This document shows positions 7,624-16,247 of a stretch of 21,430 nt of DNA, piece by piece. The stretch is from DATIXD01 sp035518875. GTDB lineage: Bacteria > Pseudomonadota > Gammaproteobacteria > Methylococcales > Methylococcaceae. The stretch's first letter is position 1. Every line of letters begins with the position of its first letter. The notes beneath the pieces are model-generated. The model ran no database searches, had not been told where the DNA came from, and was given only the letters and a program-made list of their open reading frames with translations. The stretch lies in the NCBI GenBank assembly GCA_035518875.1, contig DATIXD010000243.1:1-21430 (forward strand), given 5' to 3'. Both the position numbers and the translations under genes were made by a program.

Positions 7624-8198
7624 TGGATACCGGTTACCTAGTCAGCCCCGCCGTTTTCCTCGTCGACACGCTTTTCAGTCTGTATGTGTTCGCGGTGATG
7701 ATGCGCTTTCTACTGCAATGGGTGGAAGCGGATTTTTACAACCCGATCTCCCAGTTCTTGGTCAAGCTGACCCATCCTCCTTTGCGTTTGCTGCGGCGTT
7801 TCATTCCGTCGATCGGCCGTATCGACACGGCATCGGTTGTCCTGATGTTAGCTTTGCAGATGCTGGGCGGCTACTTGGTTTTCCTGCTCCAGGGCCTTGG
7901 AGTCGGCCCGCTAGCGTTGGCGGCCTGGTCTTTGGCCCAGCTGGTGGAGTTGTTGTTCAATATCTACCTGTTCTCGATCATCATCGGCGCGATTCTGAGC
8001 TGGTTCGGTTCGATGGCTTACAATCCGGTCGCCTCGCTGCTTTACAGCCTGACCGAACCGGTGTTGCGGGTTTTCCGCCGCGTTCTGCCGCCGATGGGCG
8101 GCATCGATTTATCGCCGCTGATCGCCCTAATCGCCATTCAGCTGGGCAAGATGATCATCCTACCGCCTCTCCAGCAGCTGACAGCCGTGCTGAATTGA
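7623..8198 (+). CDS. yggT: YggT family integral membrane protein
   Basis: The 191-residue inner-membrane protein contains two YGGT repeats. Each repeat has a hydrophobic hairpin and then an amphipathic segment: first LYVFAVMMRFLLQWVEADFYNP with LTHPPLRLLRRFIPSIGRID, later IIIGAILSWFGSMAYNP with LTEPVLRVFRRVLPPMGGID. The family is linked to osmotic tolerance, cell-shape and chloroplast functions in different organisms, but its biochemical activity is not established. It starts on the last base of the proC stop. The yggU (DUF167) gene that often follows in gammaproteobacteria is absent. The 192 bases to the next gene hold a GC-rich inverted repeat (GCGCCT/AGGCGC near 8204-8230) without a T-run, and a weak -10-like TACACT at 8325-8330. 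Confidence 0.92.
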   Translation: MDTGYLVSPAVFLVDTLFSLYVFAVMMRFLLQWVEADFYNPISQFLVKLTHPPLRLLRRFIPSIGRIDTASVVLMLALQMLGGYLVFLLQGLGVGPLALAAWSLAQLVELLFNIYLFSIIIGAILSWFGSMAYNPVASLLYSLTEPVLRVFRRVLPPMGGIDLSPLIALIAIQLGKMIILPPLQQLTAVLN

Positions 8199-8390
8199 CT
8201 TTAGCGCCTGGTCTCCCGGGGCGAGGCGCTCATCCCGGATGTTTACCCCCAGCCCCGGGCCGGAAGGGACGAAGTCGCCGATTCCCGCCAAATCGCCCCG
8301 CATAGACTGAAAAAGGATTTGGTCTACACTTTCGTTTAGTCACCGGTAATCTCAAGCCTGAGCAACGGGAAAAACGATCGAGAACCACAG

Positions 8391-10364
8391 ATGAGTACGA
8401 TTCAGCTCCAAGAAAAACTGCGGGGATACGGGCGATGGCGGGAGCAGTTGATCCATGCGATAGACCGTTACAAGTTGTGGCTCGACACCTATGAGCTCAA
8501 TTCCGATCAGGTCAATGAAAGCATTCTGAACATGCGGGAAAGCGTCCGCACCGAACGGCTGGTGGTGGCATTCGCGGCGGAATTTTCCAGAGGCAAGACG
8601 GAGCTGATCAACGCCCTGTTCTTTTCCGATACCGGCGTTCGTCTCTTGCCTTCCTCGCCGGGCCGCACAACCATGTGTCCGACCGAGATTTTTTACGATC
8701 ATGACGGCGGCGGCAGTTACATCCGTCTGCTGTCGATCGAGAGTCGCCTGAGCGACATGACGCTCAGCGAGTACAAACGGCATCCGAATAGCTGGCTGCA
8801 AATCGAACTGGATTCCAAATCGCCGGTGCAGATGCAGGAGGCGTTCCAGGAGTTGGCGGCGACAAAACGGGTGCCTCTCGAAGAAGCCAAGAAGTTGGGC
8901 CTCTACAGCGAGGATCAGCACCCTGGCCAGGCTTTCCCGCCCGAAAACGTGGAAATTCCCTGCTGGCGTCACGCACTCATCAGTTTTCCCCATTATCTGC
9001 TCAAGGAGGGCCTGTCCATCCTCGACACGCCCGGGCTCAATGCGCTGGGCAGCGAACCGGAGTTGACCCTCCACATGCTGCCGAGCGCTCAGGCGGTCGT
9101 CTTCGTGCTAGCGGCGGACACTGGGGTCACTAAGAGCGATCTCGACATGTGGCGCAATCACGTGCGCGGCTCCCGGCACGCCAATCAGCGTGGGCTCGCC
9201 GTCGTGATGAACAAGATCGATTCCATGTGGGACGACTTGCAGGGCGAGAAGGCTATCGAAAAATCCATACATGCGCAGATCAAGTCTACGGCCAAGATTC
9301 TGGAAGTCGGCGAACAGGCGATTTTCCCCGTTTCGGCGAAGCAAGCACTGCTGGCCAAGGTGAAGGGGGATGATGCCCTATTAGAGAAGAGCCGGCTCAA
9401 GGGCTTGGAAGACTATCTCGGCAATGCCTTGGTGAAAGAGCGGCAAAGCATTTTAAAGGACGCGGTGACGCAGAGCATCGGGCATCTGCTTCAGGAGTCC
9501 GCTACCGTGTTGGAGGCGGAAATCACCGACGCCATGCGTCAGGTCGGGGACATGCGCAAGATCGACGTCAAGAACCAAACCATGACCCGGCAATTGATGG
9601 AAGAAACCCGCGAGCAACAGGAGCGTTACCTGGCAAGTGTCGATAGTTTCCAGGCCAGCCGTCGGGTGTTCCTGATACAGGTGAAGCTGTTGATCGATGC
9701 GCTCGCACCGGAAGTCATCGATCCCATCGTCAAGAGAACGCGCAGGCAGATGGCGGGCAGCCTGACCACTCTGGGGATGAAAGGCGCTATGAAAACGGTG
9801 CTCGACGAACTGCATCTCGTGCTGGAGAAAGCCTCGGCCATCGCCGAGGAAACCCGTCGCCTGGTCAAGGCAATCTACGGACGGTTCCAGGAGGAGCACG
9901 GTTTCACCGATCTGAGACTCACCCTGCTTTCGTTCAAGAAGTACGAGGTCGAATTGGAGCGAATCTTCAAGGAAGGGGAGGAGTTCCGCAACAGCGCCTC
10001 GTCAACGCTGATGGAGCAAAGTCTGGTGGTGCAAAAACTTTACACCACCATCATCGCCCGTGCCCGTGAACTATTCCAGCAGGCCCATCAAGAGACTGGG
10101 AGTTGGGGCGCCACGGTTCTGGCGCCCTTGGTGCATCAAATCAAGGACCGCAAGCGCTTGATCGAAAGCCGCTTGGAGGTCTTGCGCAAGGTCAATGAAT
10201 CGAGCGAATCCCTCGATACGGAAATCGCCGAGATGGATAGAAAGCTGCAACCCTTACAGAAACAATACGATGAGTTACAAGCGATCCGTCACGACTTGCA
10301 GTTTGACCCGGAGGAAGCGGCGGTCGCCGAAAACCTTCGTGGGGTCAAGGCGGCGGCGACGTGA
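8391..10364 (+). CDS. Dynamin-like large GTPase
   Basis: The 657-residue protein has a dynamin-type GTPase domain in its first half. The P-loop is AEFSRGKT (63-70). The switch-I segment is SPGRTTMCPTEI (around 89-100), G3 is DTPGLN (212-217) and G4 is NKID (274-277). The second half is predicted to be long helices and coiled coils (for example VLRKVNESSESLDTEIAEMDRKLQPLQKQYDEL), as in the stalk of bacterial dynamin-like proteins. I see no transmembrane helix or signal peptide, so membrane contact, if any, would be peripheral. Family members are proposed to remodel or protect membranes; this one's role is unknown. It is a single copy, not the paired arrangement typical of LeoA or of tandem dynamin operons. 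It ends 3 bases before trmB on the opposite strand. Confidence 0.85.
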   Translation: MSTIQLQEKLRGYGRWREQLIHAIDRYKLWLDTYELNSDQVNESILNMRESVRTERLVVAFAAEFSRGKTELINALFFSDTGVRLLPSSPGRTTMCPTEIFYDHDGGGSYIRLLSIESRLSDMTLSEYKRHPNSWLQIELDSKSPVQMQEAFQELAATKRVPLEEAKKLGLYSEDQHPGQAFPPENVEIPCWRHALISFPHYLLKEGLSILDTPGLNALGSEPELTLHMLPSAQAVVFVLAADTGVTKSDLDMWRNHVRGSRHANQRGLAVVMNKIDSMWDDLQGEKAIEKSIHAQIKSTAKILEVGEQAIFPVSAKQALLAKVKGDDALLEKSRLKGLEDYLGNALVKERQSILKDAVTQSIGHLLQESATVLEAEITDAMRQVGDMRKIDVKNQTMTRQLMEETREQQERYLASVDSFQASRRVFLIQVKLLIDALAPEVIDPIVKRTRRQMAGSLTTLGMKGAMKTVLDELHLVLEKASAIAEETRRLVKAIYGRFQEEHGFTDLRLTLLSFKKYEVELERIFKEGEEFRNSASSTLMEQSLVVQKLYTTIIARARELFQQAHQETGSWGATVLAPLVHQIKDRKRLIESRLEVLRKVNESSESLDTEIAEMDRKLQPLQKQYDELQAIRHDLQFDPEEAAVAENLRGVKAAAT

Positions 10365-10367
10365 AGC

Positions 10368-11057
10368 TCAATTCCGCACGAAAACCAAATCCCATACCCG
10401 ATGCCCCAGATTTTGACCCCGCGCCTCAAATTTCGTCAGGGGGCGATGGTCGGGGCGTTCGCTGAACGAGTTTTCCCCGGCTGCATTGCTTAAACCTTCG
10501 CAGCCTTCCAACACCTCCAGCATCTGCCGCGCGTAATCCTCCCAGTCCGTTGCGGCATGGAAGATGCCGCCGCTCTTGAGCTTGCGCGCCGCCAGGTTTA
10601 CGAACTCCGGCGCGATCAGTCTTCTCTTGTGATGCCTTTTCTTATGCCAGGGATCAGGAAAGAAAACCTGGATGCCGGCGAGACTTTGGTCGGCCAGCTT
10701 GTCTTGCAGGATTTCGACGGCATCCGCACAGTAAACTCTGATATTGCTTAGCACTAACTCCTCAACTTTGAGAAGCAGATGACCCACGCCCGGCCGATGC
10801 ACTTCGATGCCCAGGAAATTCTCTTCCGGCGCGGCCGCCGCCATTTTCGCCAGGCTTTCTCCATTGCCGAAGCCGATTTCCACGGTTAAAGGGGCATCGC
10901 GCGAAAATGCACGGCCGACGTCAAAAGGTTCCTTGGGATCGAGTCCGTAGATCGGCCAGAGGTTTTCCAATGCCAAAGCCTGGGCCTGGGTGATGCGGCC
11001 CTGCCGCCGGACGAAGCTGCGAATGCGTTTCCGCGTGGGTTGCTCGAGTGTGCTCAT
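10368..11057 (-). CDS. trmB: tRNA (guanine-N7)-methyltransferase TrmB
   Basis: TrmB makes 7-methylguanosine at position 46 in the variable loop of tRNAs, using SAM. The 229-residue protein has the SAM-binding motif VEIGFGNGES (about 59-68), the acidic IEVHRPGVG strand and the family signature FFPDPWHKKRHHKRR (about 132-146), which carries the substrate-binding Asp and basic patch. A C-terminal TKFEARGQNLGHRVWDLVF completes the family pattern. It is a single gene here, convergent with the dynamin-like gene (3-base gap) and divergent from nadC (67 bases between starts). Confidence 0.96.
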   Translation of the reverse strand: MSTLEQPTRKRIRSFVRRQGRITQAQALALENLWPIYGLDPKEPFDVGRAFSRDAPLTVEIGFGNGESLAKMAAAAPEENFLGIEVHRPGVGHLLLKVEELVLSNIRVYCADAVEILQDKLADQSLAGIQVFFPDPWHKKRHHKRRLIAPEFVNLAARKLKSGGIFHAATDWEDYARQMLEVLEGCEGLSNAAGENSFSERPDHRPLTKFEARGQNLGHRVWDLVFVRN

Positions 11058-11124
11058 AAGGCGATGGGGTAGTCGTTTGTGAGATACTAAACCTGTTGCT
11101 CATTCCACGGAAACCTCAGCCATC

Positions 11125-11970
11125 ATGGGCTTACCCAAAATTATCCCGGTGGATTCCGACGAGATCGGTCGGTTTCTCGAAGAAGATGTGGGCCCGGCAG
11201 ACCTCACCGCCCAGATCGTCCCGGAAACGGCTCAGGCCACGGCGCGGGTCATCACCCGCGAAAACATGGTCCTGTGCGGCCGAGCCGGGTTCGACGCCGT
11301 CTTCGCGCGGCTCGATCCGAACATCCGAATCAATTGGCAGGTCGCCGAATGCGAGGAAGCCGAACCCGGCGCGATTCTTTGCACGCTGCAGGGCGGTGCG
11401 CGAGGCTTGTTGACCGGCGAGCGGACTGCCTTGAATCTCCTGCAAATGCTTTCGGGTACGGCCACCTTGGCGCGGACCTACGCACGGGCGGTCGAAGGAA
11501 CCGGAGTGACGGTTCTGGATACCCGCAAGACCCTTCCGGGGCTGCGCAAGGCGCAGAAATACGCCGTCCGCTGTGGCGGTTGTCACAATCATCGCATGGG
11601 TCTTTACGACGGCATCCTGATCAAGGAGAACCACATCCTCGCCGCCGGCTCCATTACGCTTGCGGTCGGCGCGGCTCAGGCGCTGCGTGCCGGCGTTCCC
11701 ATCGAGGTGGAAGTGGAAAGTCTGGATGAAATGGAGCAGGCGCTGGCGGCAGGCGCGGATCGCGTGCTGCTGGACAATTTCGGTTTGGACGCGATGCGAC
11801 AGGCCGTCGCACTCAACGCCGGCCGCGCTCAACTGGAAGTGTCCGGCAATGTGAGCCTGCAAACCATCCGTGCGATTGCGGAAACCGGCGTCGGCTTCAT
11901 CTCGGTGGGCGCGCTGACCAAGCATGTCCGGGCCATCGATCTGTCGATGCGAATCACGCTGAGGGGCTGA
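11125..11970 (+). CDS. nadC: Nicotinate-nucleotide pyrophosphorylase (quinolinate phosphoribosyltransferase)
   Basis: NadC converts quinolinate and PRPP to nicotinate mononucleotide, CO2 and pyrophosphate in de novo NAD synthesis. At 281 residues it is of normal length. It shows the N-terminal EDVGPADLTAQ, the core ERTALNLLQMLSGTAT, the active-site blocks VTVLDTRKTLPGLR (about 128-141) and GGCHNHRMGLYDGILIKENHI, and the barrel end ISVGALTKHV. nadA and nadB are not in the window. The last 17 bases overlap the 3' end of the convergent FAD-linked oxidase gene. GGAAA upstream of the ATG is only a weak ribosome binding site. Confidence 0.96.
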   Translation: MGLPKIIPVDSDEIGRFLEEDVGPADLTAQIVPETAQATARVITRENMVLCGRAGFDAVFARLDPNIRINWQVAECEEAEPGAILCTLQGGARGLLTGERTALNLLQMLSGTATLARTYARAVEGTGVTVLDTRKTLPGLRKAQKYAVRCGGCHNHRMGLYDGILIKENHILAAGSITLAVGAAQALRAGVPIEVEVESLDEMEQALAAGADRVLLDNFGLDAMRQAVALNAGRAQLEVSGNVSLQTIRAIAETGVGFISVGALTKHVRAIDLSMRITLRG

Positions 11971-13360
11971 CCGGCGGCAGCAGTTTGCCGGGATTGAGGA
12001 TGCCATTCGGATCGAACTGGCGCTTGATCGCCCGCATCAAATCGAGTGAAGTCGCATCGAGCTCCCGGTCTATATAATCCCGCTTCTCCAAACCCACGCC
12101 GTGCTCGCCGGACAAGGTGCCGCGCAGTCTAAGCACCAGATCGAAAACTTCGCCCAAGGCGTCGTGCGCTTTTTCCTGCTCGCCCGGCTTGCTTGGATCC
12201 AGCAGCAGATTGACATGGATATTGCCGTTGCCGGCATGGCCGAAATTGACGATGGGCAATCCGAAGCGGCGGGAAAGCTCATTCAATCCGTTGATCAGCG
12301 CCGGCAGTTCCGTCACCGGCACCACCACATCCTCGTTAATCTTCCCCGGCGCCACCTTGCGCAAGGCGGGCGAGAGGGCCTTGCGCGTCCGCCACAGCGC
12401 TTCCGTCTCTGCCGCCGACTGGGCGATGCGGAACTCCAGCATGCCGTCATTCGCAGCCGCCGTTTCGATACTCCGGACCGCCGCTTCCATGCCGACCTCG
12501 GGGCCATCCACCTCGATCATCAATAAGGCGCCGGCTTGTTCCGGCAAATCGGCGCTGGAATATTGCCGGATCATCCGGATGGCGTTGCCATCCATGAATT
12601 CCAGCGCGCAAGGCGTGACCGGCTGCGCCATGATGCGGGCGATGGCCTTCGCCGCCTCACCCACGTCGGAATAGACGGCACGCAGGGTGCGTTTGGCTTC
12701 CGCGAGCGGGATCAGCTTCAGGGTGGCCTCGGTGATGATGGCGAGTGTGCCCTCGGAACCGACGATCAGCCGGGTCAAATCGTAACCGACCACGCCCTTG
12801 CTAGTGTAAACGCCCGCACGCAGTTCCCGGCCGTCCCCGGTGACCGCTCGTACACCCAAGGTGTTCTCCCGCGGCGTACCATATTTGACGGCACGAGGGC
12901 CGGCCGAGTTATAGGCTAGATTGCCGCCAAGGCTGCAAAAAGCGGCGCTGGTCGGATCGGGCGGCCAGAAAAAACCGTGCGGCTTGACTGCATCCTGCAA
13001 GGCCTGATTGGTTACGCCGGGCTCGACCACGGCAAAGCGGTTGTCGGGCGAGAGTTCCAGGATCCGGTTCATCCGCTCCAGCGACAGCACCAGCCCGCCT
13101 GCCAGAGGTACCGTCGCGCCGGTAGTTCCGGTGCCGCGCCCGCGAGGGGTCAGGGGAATCCTGAAGTCGTTGCAAAGGCGCACCAGGGCCACGATCTGCT
13201 CGTGGGAAACCGGAAACGCCACCGCCTCCGGCAAGGCCTGTTTGCGGCTGTTGTCATAGCCATAAGCCCAGCAGTCGGCGGGGTCGGTGTAGACCGCCCC
13301 AACCGGCAGGCTTTGCCGCAGACGAGCGAGGAACTCTCTGGAAATCGGCACTCGGTTCAC
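11954..13360 (-). CDS. FAD-linked oxidase, GlcD / D-lactate dehydrogenase type
   Basis: This 468-residue flavoprotein belongs to the PCMH-type FAD-binding oxidases, the family of GlcD and cytochrome-linked D-lactate dehydrogenases. The FAD loop is PRGRGTGTTG (72-81), followed by VEPGVTNQALQ and SLGGNLAYNSAGPRAVKYG. The C-terminal cap has the metal/substrate histidines in GHAGNGNIHVN (374-384) and SGEHGVG (417-423). It oxidises a 2-hydroxyacid, most likely D-lactate or glycolate; the substrate cannot be read from sequence. glcE and glcF are not adjacent, so a stand-alone dehydrogenase is more likely. It starts with GTG, overlapping the diaA stop by 3 bases (GTGA), and is the last gene of the lpoA-yraN-diaA row, the place where yraP/dolP lies in enterobacteria. 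Confidence 0.9.
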   Translation of the reverse strand: MNRVPISREFLARLRQSLPVGAVYTDPADCWAYGYDNSRKQALPEAVAFPVSHEQIVALVRLCNDFRIPLTPRGRGTGTTGATVPLAGGLVLSLERMNRILELSPDNRFAVVEPGVTNQALQDAVKPHGFFWPPDPTSAAFCSLGGNLAYNSAGPRAVKYGTPRENTLGVRAVTGDGRELRAGVYTSKGVVGYDLTRLIVGSEGTLAIITEATLKLIPLAEAKRTLRAVYSDVGEAAKAIARIMAQPVTPCALEFMDGNAIRMIRQYSSADLPEQAGALLMIEVDGPEVGMEAAVRSIETAAANDGMLEFRIAQSAAETEALWRTRKALSPALRKVAPGKINEDVVVPVTELPALINGLNELSRRFGLPIVNFGHAGNGNIHVNLLLDPSKPGEQEKAHDALGEVFDLVLRLRGTLSGEHGVGLEKRDYIDRELDATSLDLMRAIKRQFDPNGILNPGKLLPPVSPSA

Positions 13361-13944
13361 TCGCCGAAGAGCTGGTGATCGATCAGGTCACAAAAACAAT
13401 GGGTGATGATCAGGTGGGCCTCCTGCACCCTCGCAGTCGACAGGGAAGGCACCCGGATCTCGATGTCGGTATCACGAAGCAACGGGGCCAGGGCGCCGCC
13501 GTCGCGCCCGCTCAGGGCGATCACCGTCATGTCGCGATCGTGCGCCGCCACGGCGGCGGACAGGATGCTATTCGAATTGCCGCTGGTGGTGTAAACGAGC
13601 AGGAGGTCATTGCTGTGGCCCAGCGCCCGAATTTGTTTGGCGAACACCTCATCGTAATGGTAGTCGTTGGCGATGGACGTCAGCGTCGACGTGTCCGTCG
13701 TCAGAGTGATTGCGGGCAAGCCCGGTCGCTCGCGCTCGAATCGGTTCAGCATCTCCGAGGAAAAATGCTGAGCCTGCGCCGCCGAACCGCCATTGCCGCA
13801 GCAGAGAATCTTGCCGTCATTGAGCAGGCAATGCGCCAATCTGACGGAAGCGAGCTCGATCAGTTCGCCGAGATTGGCCAAAGCTTCCTGGCTGGTTTGC
13901 AGACTGGAGGCGAATTGATGGTGAATGCGTTCCTGTAAGCTCAT
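13357..13944 (-). CDS. diaA: SIS-domain protein, DiaA / phosphoheptose isomerase-like
   Basis: This SIS-domain protein of 195 residues matches the DiaA/GmhA group. DiaA binds DnaA and promotes timely replication initiation; GmhA isomerises sedoheptulose 7-phosphate for LPS heptose. Sugar-phosphate binding blocks are visible: ILCCGNGGSAAQAQHF (46-61), TSGNSNSI and ITLTTDTSTLTSIANDYHYDEVF. The gene order lpoA-yraN-diaA favours DiaA over GmhA, but both activities belong to close relatives. I chose the ATG at 13944, two bases after the yraN stop with an AGGT motif upstream. The start at 13977 would add 11 residues (MDQRRISGQLD), has no ribosome binding site and would overlap yraN. Confidence 0.88.
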   Translation of the reverse strand: MSLQERIHHQFASSLQTSQEALANLGELIELASVRLAHCLLNDGKILCCGNGGSAAQAQHFSSEMLNRFERERPGLPAITLTTDTSTLTSIANDYHYDEVFAKQIRALGHSNDLLLVYTTSGNSNSILSAAVAAHDRDMTVIALSGRDGGALAPLLRDTDIEIRVPSLSTARVQEAHLIITHCFCDLIDHQLFGE

Positions 13945-13946
13945 GT

Positions 13947-14324
13947 CTAACTGACCTGAAATGCGTCTTTGATCCATTGTAACGCAAGCCGGTCGCCGCT
14001 GGGCGAAAGGGCGACTACGTCGAAGCGTACGCGCCGATCGATGCGCCTGCTGGCGAGATATTGGCTGGCTGCGGCCATGATACGCGCCCGCTTGCGGCCA
14101 TCGATGCTCTCCAGGGCGCCGCCATAGCGGTCGCTGGCACGATAGCGGACTTCGACGAAAATCAATCCAAAATCATCCTCCATGATCAGGTCGATTTCAC
14201 CCAACCGGCAACGGAAATTGCGTTCGATCAAACGCAAACCGCGCTCTTTTAGATGTGCCAGAGCCTGATCCTCGGCGCGTCGACCGGCGCTCAGATGCGA
14301 TGAACTGCCCTCGTTGCCGGCCAT
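13947..14324 (-). CDS. yraN: UPF0102 family protein YraN (predicted nuclease fold)
   Basis: YraN proteins are small, predicted PD-(D/E)XK nuclease-fold proteins of unknown cellular role. The 125-residue protein has the N-terminal GRRAEDQALAHLKERG helix and the catalytic-like core FRCRLGEIDLIMEDDFGLIFVEVRYR, where GEIDLI and FVEVR carry the D...EXK-like residues (with R in the usual K place), then AASQYLASR and RFDVVAL. Its ATG shares one base with the lpoA stop (TGATG), so it is probably translated by re-initiation after lpoA. The diaA start is two bases downstream. Confidence 0.95.
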   Translation of the reverse strand: MAGNEGSSSHLSAGRRAEDQALAHLKERGLRLIERNFRCRLGEIDLIMEDDFGLIFVEVRYRASDRYGGALESIDGRKRARIMAAASQYLASRRIDRRVRFDVVALSPSGDRLALQWIKDAFQVS

Positions 14325-16207
14325 CAGGGCAGCCGTGTCGTTTCGGGAGAGCCCGGCTCGAGCAGCGGCGCGATGCCGCGCGGCTGGATCGTACCGCCAT
14401 CGAACTGGGCGCAGTGAAGCTGGCGCTGAATCCGATTGCCCGCTTGCAGGGCCAAGGCGCCGGTCGCGCCGGGGTAGCGGTTCTGGGGGCTGGCTTTGAG
14501 CTGTTCGAGTTGGGGGATAAGGTTATAGGCGTCGATTCCCATCGCGATCAGCCGGAGATAGTTTTCTGGCGTCTGCTGGACGATCGCCTGCAAACTCTGC
14601 CTGGACAAGCTGCCGCCATCGCCGGAATTCAGCAGCCAGGGGATGTCGCAAAAAATCACGCCGGACAGGTCCTGATCCTGGTCGGGTTGCCCGCTGAACA
14701 CATGCGAAGTGGCGTAAACGGGAATTGGGGCGGCCTGCTGGGATTCAAGCTGTGGCCGGAGTAGACGGGCGTCGCGGGCGTCGGCGATGAGGAAGACGAA
14801 ATCTGCGCTTGGGGCTGGCGCCTGCCCACCGGCAACGGCGGCCAGCAAGTCTCTGACCGGGGTCGAGAAATCATCCCCTCCCGGACGATAGGTCTTGATC
14901 GCCAACACTCTTCCGCCCAGGCTTTTCCAATAGCCGGTGAAATGGTTGATCATCCGCTGGCCGAAAGCGGAGGCGGGCGCCAGCAGCAGGGCGTTCTGAC
15001 GGCCGTCGAACCAGGCGCTGCCGGAGGATTGTTCGACTTCCTGCTCCGGCGTCAATCCGAATTGGTACAGATTCTGCCGTTCGACATCTCGGGTTTGATT
15101 GAGTGCCAGAACGGGAACGGACAGATCGCCACCCTTCGCCAACGCCACCAATTCGTCCTTGATCAAAGGGCCGACGACGAATTCCGCGCCTTCCCCGGCC
15201 AACTGCCGATACAGCGCATAGACGTCGGCCGTTTGAGTATCGACGAAACGTAGCGCGGGCTTGGAGGCATCGGCATCGGCGTAATAGGCGGCGATCATGC
15301 CGGAGCGGATCGCTTGCGCGGCGGGTGCATAAGTCCCGGTCAGCGGCAGCATGACGCCGATGAACTTGCCGCTTGCGGGGGTCGGAGCCGGTTGCGGTTG
15401 ATCCGTCGTCGGCGCCGCGAATTCGGGCGCCGGTTTCAGCGGCGTGATCTTCACGCCTTTATCGCTCTTCTGCAAGAACGTTTGCAGGAAGGCACCGTCC
15501 GCGGGATGTCCCGGAAATTCAGCGCGCCAAGCTTGCAAGGCCTGCGTCCGGTTCTTCGCCGGCGAAGTTTTCAGGATGCCCACCAAGGCCATCCAGCCGC
15601 CTAGCGTGTCCGGCGGCGCCGGCTGCAGACTGGCCAACGCCTTAGCCGACAACCGGTTCAAGGCATCGTAGATGGCCTCGTTGTTTTTCTGGATCGCTTC
15701 CGGATGGTCGAGAAGCTTGCCCAGAAACACCCGTTCGCGGGCGCTTTCCAGCATATTGCCCAACTGGTTGTAGGCGGACGCGCGCAGTGTATGATAATGC
15801 GCCAGAAACGCCGGCTGCAGCTGCTGGGGGTTGAGCGCGTCCAAGCTGGCCATCGCCTCGCGAGCCCTTCCCTGATTGAGGTCCAGGCGGCTTTTCAGCA
15901 GCGTGTAGCGATGTTGGTCCACGGTTTCCAGTTCGCCCGGGTTGACGCCGTCCAATAGCGCCTGAGCGGCGCGTCCGTTGCCCGCCCGCAATTCGGCGTC
16001 AGCGGCTAGAAGGCGGTAATAATCCGGCTCGCCGGAACGCTCGGCAAGTTCCTGGTAAACCCGGGATGCGCCCTTATAATCGGCCGAACTGAGGCGGCTT
16101 TCGGCCTCGGCAACCAACGGGGCATCGGCCTCCCTCACGGCTTGCCGGGCGCAACCGGACAGCATCAAGACGAACAGAAGGATCAAAAAACGCATCGGAT
16201 TGGGCAT
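14324..16207 (-). CDS. lpoA: Penicillin-binding protein activator LpoA (outer-membrane lipoprotein)
   Basis: LpoA is an outer-membrane lipoprotein that reaches through the periplasm to activate the peptidoglycan synthase PBP1A. From the ATG at 16207 the protein is about 627 residues. A lipoprotein signal (MRFLILLFVLMLSGC, acylated Cys at 19) is followed by a helical TPR-like N-terminal domain. Then come a Pro-rich linker (around 255-280) and a periplasmic-binding-protein-like C-terminal domain starting GKFIGVMLPLTGTYAPAAQ. The frame is open for 54 more residues upstream, but these would bury the signal peptide, so I reject them; an ATG at 16195 is also possible. It heads the lpoA-yraN-diaA-oxidase operon and diverges from rsmI. 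Length lies between the E. coli and Haemophilus forms. Confidence 0.93.
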   Translation of the reverse strand: MPNPMRFLILLFVLMLSGCARQAVREADAPLVAEAESRLSSADYKGASRVYQELAERSGEPDYYRLLAADAELRAGNGRAAQALLDGVNPGELETVDQHRYTLLKSRLDLNQGRAREAMASLDALNPQQLQPAFLAHYHTLRASAYNQLGNMLESARERVFLGKLLDHPEAIQKNNEAIYDALNRLSAKALASLQPAPPDTLGGWMALVGILKTSPAKNRTQALQAWRAEFPGHPADGAFLQTFLQKSDKGVKITPLKPAPEFAAPTTDQPQPAPTPASGKFIGVMLPLTGTYAPAAQAIRSGMIAAYYADADASKPALRFVDTQTADVYALYRQLAGEGAEFVVGPLIKDELVALAKGGDLSVPVLALNQTRDVERQNLYQFGLTPEQEVEQSSGSAWFDGRQNALLLAPASAFGQRMINHFTGYWKSLGGRVLAIKTYRPGGDDFSTPVRDLLAAVAGGQAPAPSADFVFLIADARDARLLRPQLESQQAAPIPVYATSHVFSGQPDQDQDLSGVIFCDIPWLLNSGDGGSLSRQSLQAIVQQTPENYLRLIAMGIDAYNLIPQLEQLKASPQNRYPGATGALALQAGNRIQRQLHCAQFDGGTIQPRGIAPLLEPGSPETTRLP

Positions 16208-16247
16208 GGGCGAAGGGCTTGGATTATCGAAAGACAAAGAGGGCGGC

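Noticed and set aside
8204..8230. Terminator after yggT
   Set aside because: GCGCCT/AGGCGC can pair, but the loop is long and no T-run follows.
7592..8305. Plus-strand open frame of 237 codons overlapping proC and yggT
   Set aside because: Out-of-frame shadow of yggT, low complexity and rich in Pro, Arg and Gly.
8352..9074. Minus-strand open frame of 240 codons
   Set aside because: Antisense to the GTPase domain of the dynamin-like gene; no domain or ribosome binding site.
11131..12006. Minus-strand open frame of 291 codons
   Set aside because: Antisense to nadC; GC-rich third positions keep it open, and it has no domain.
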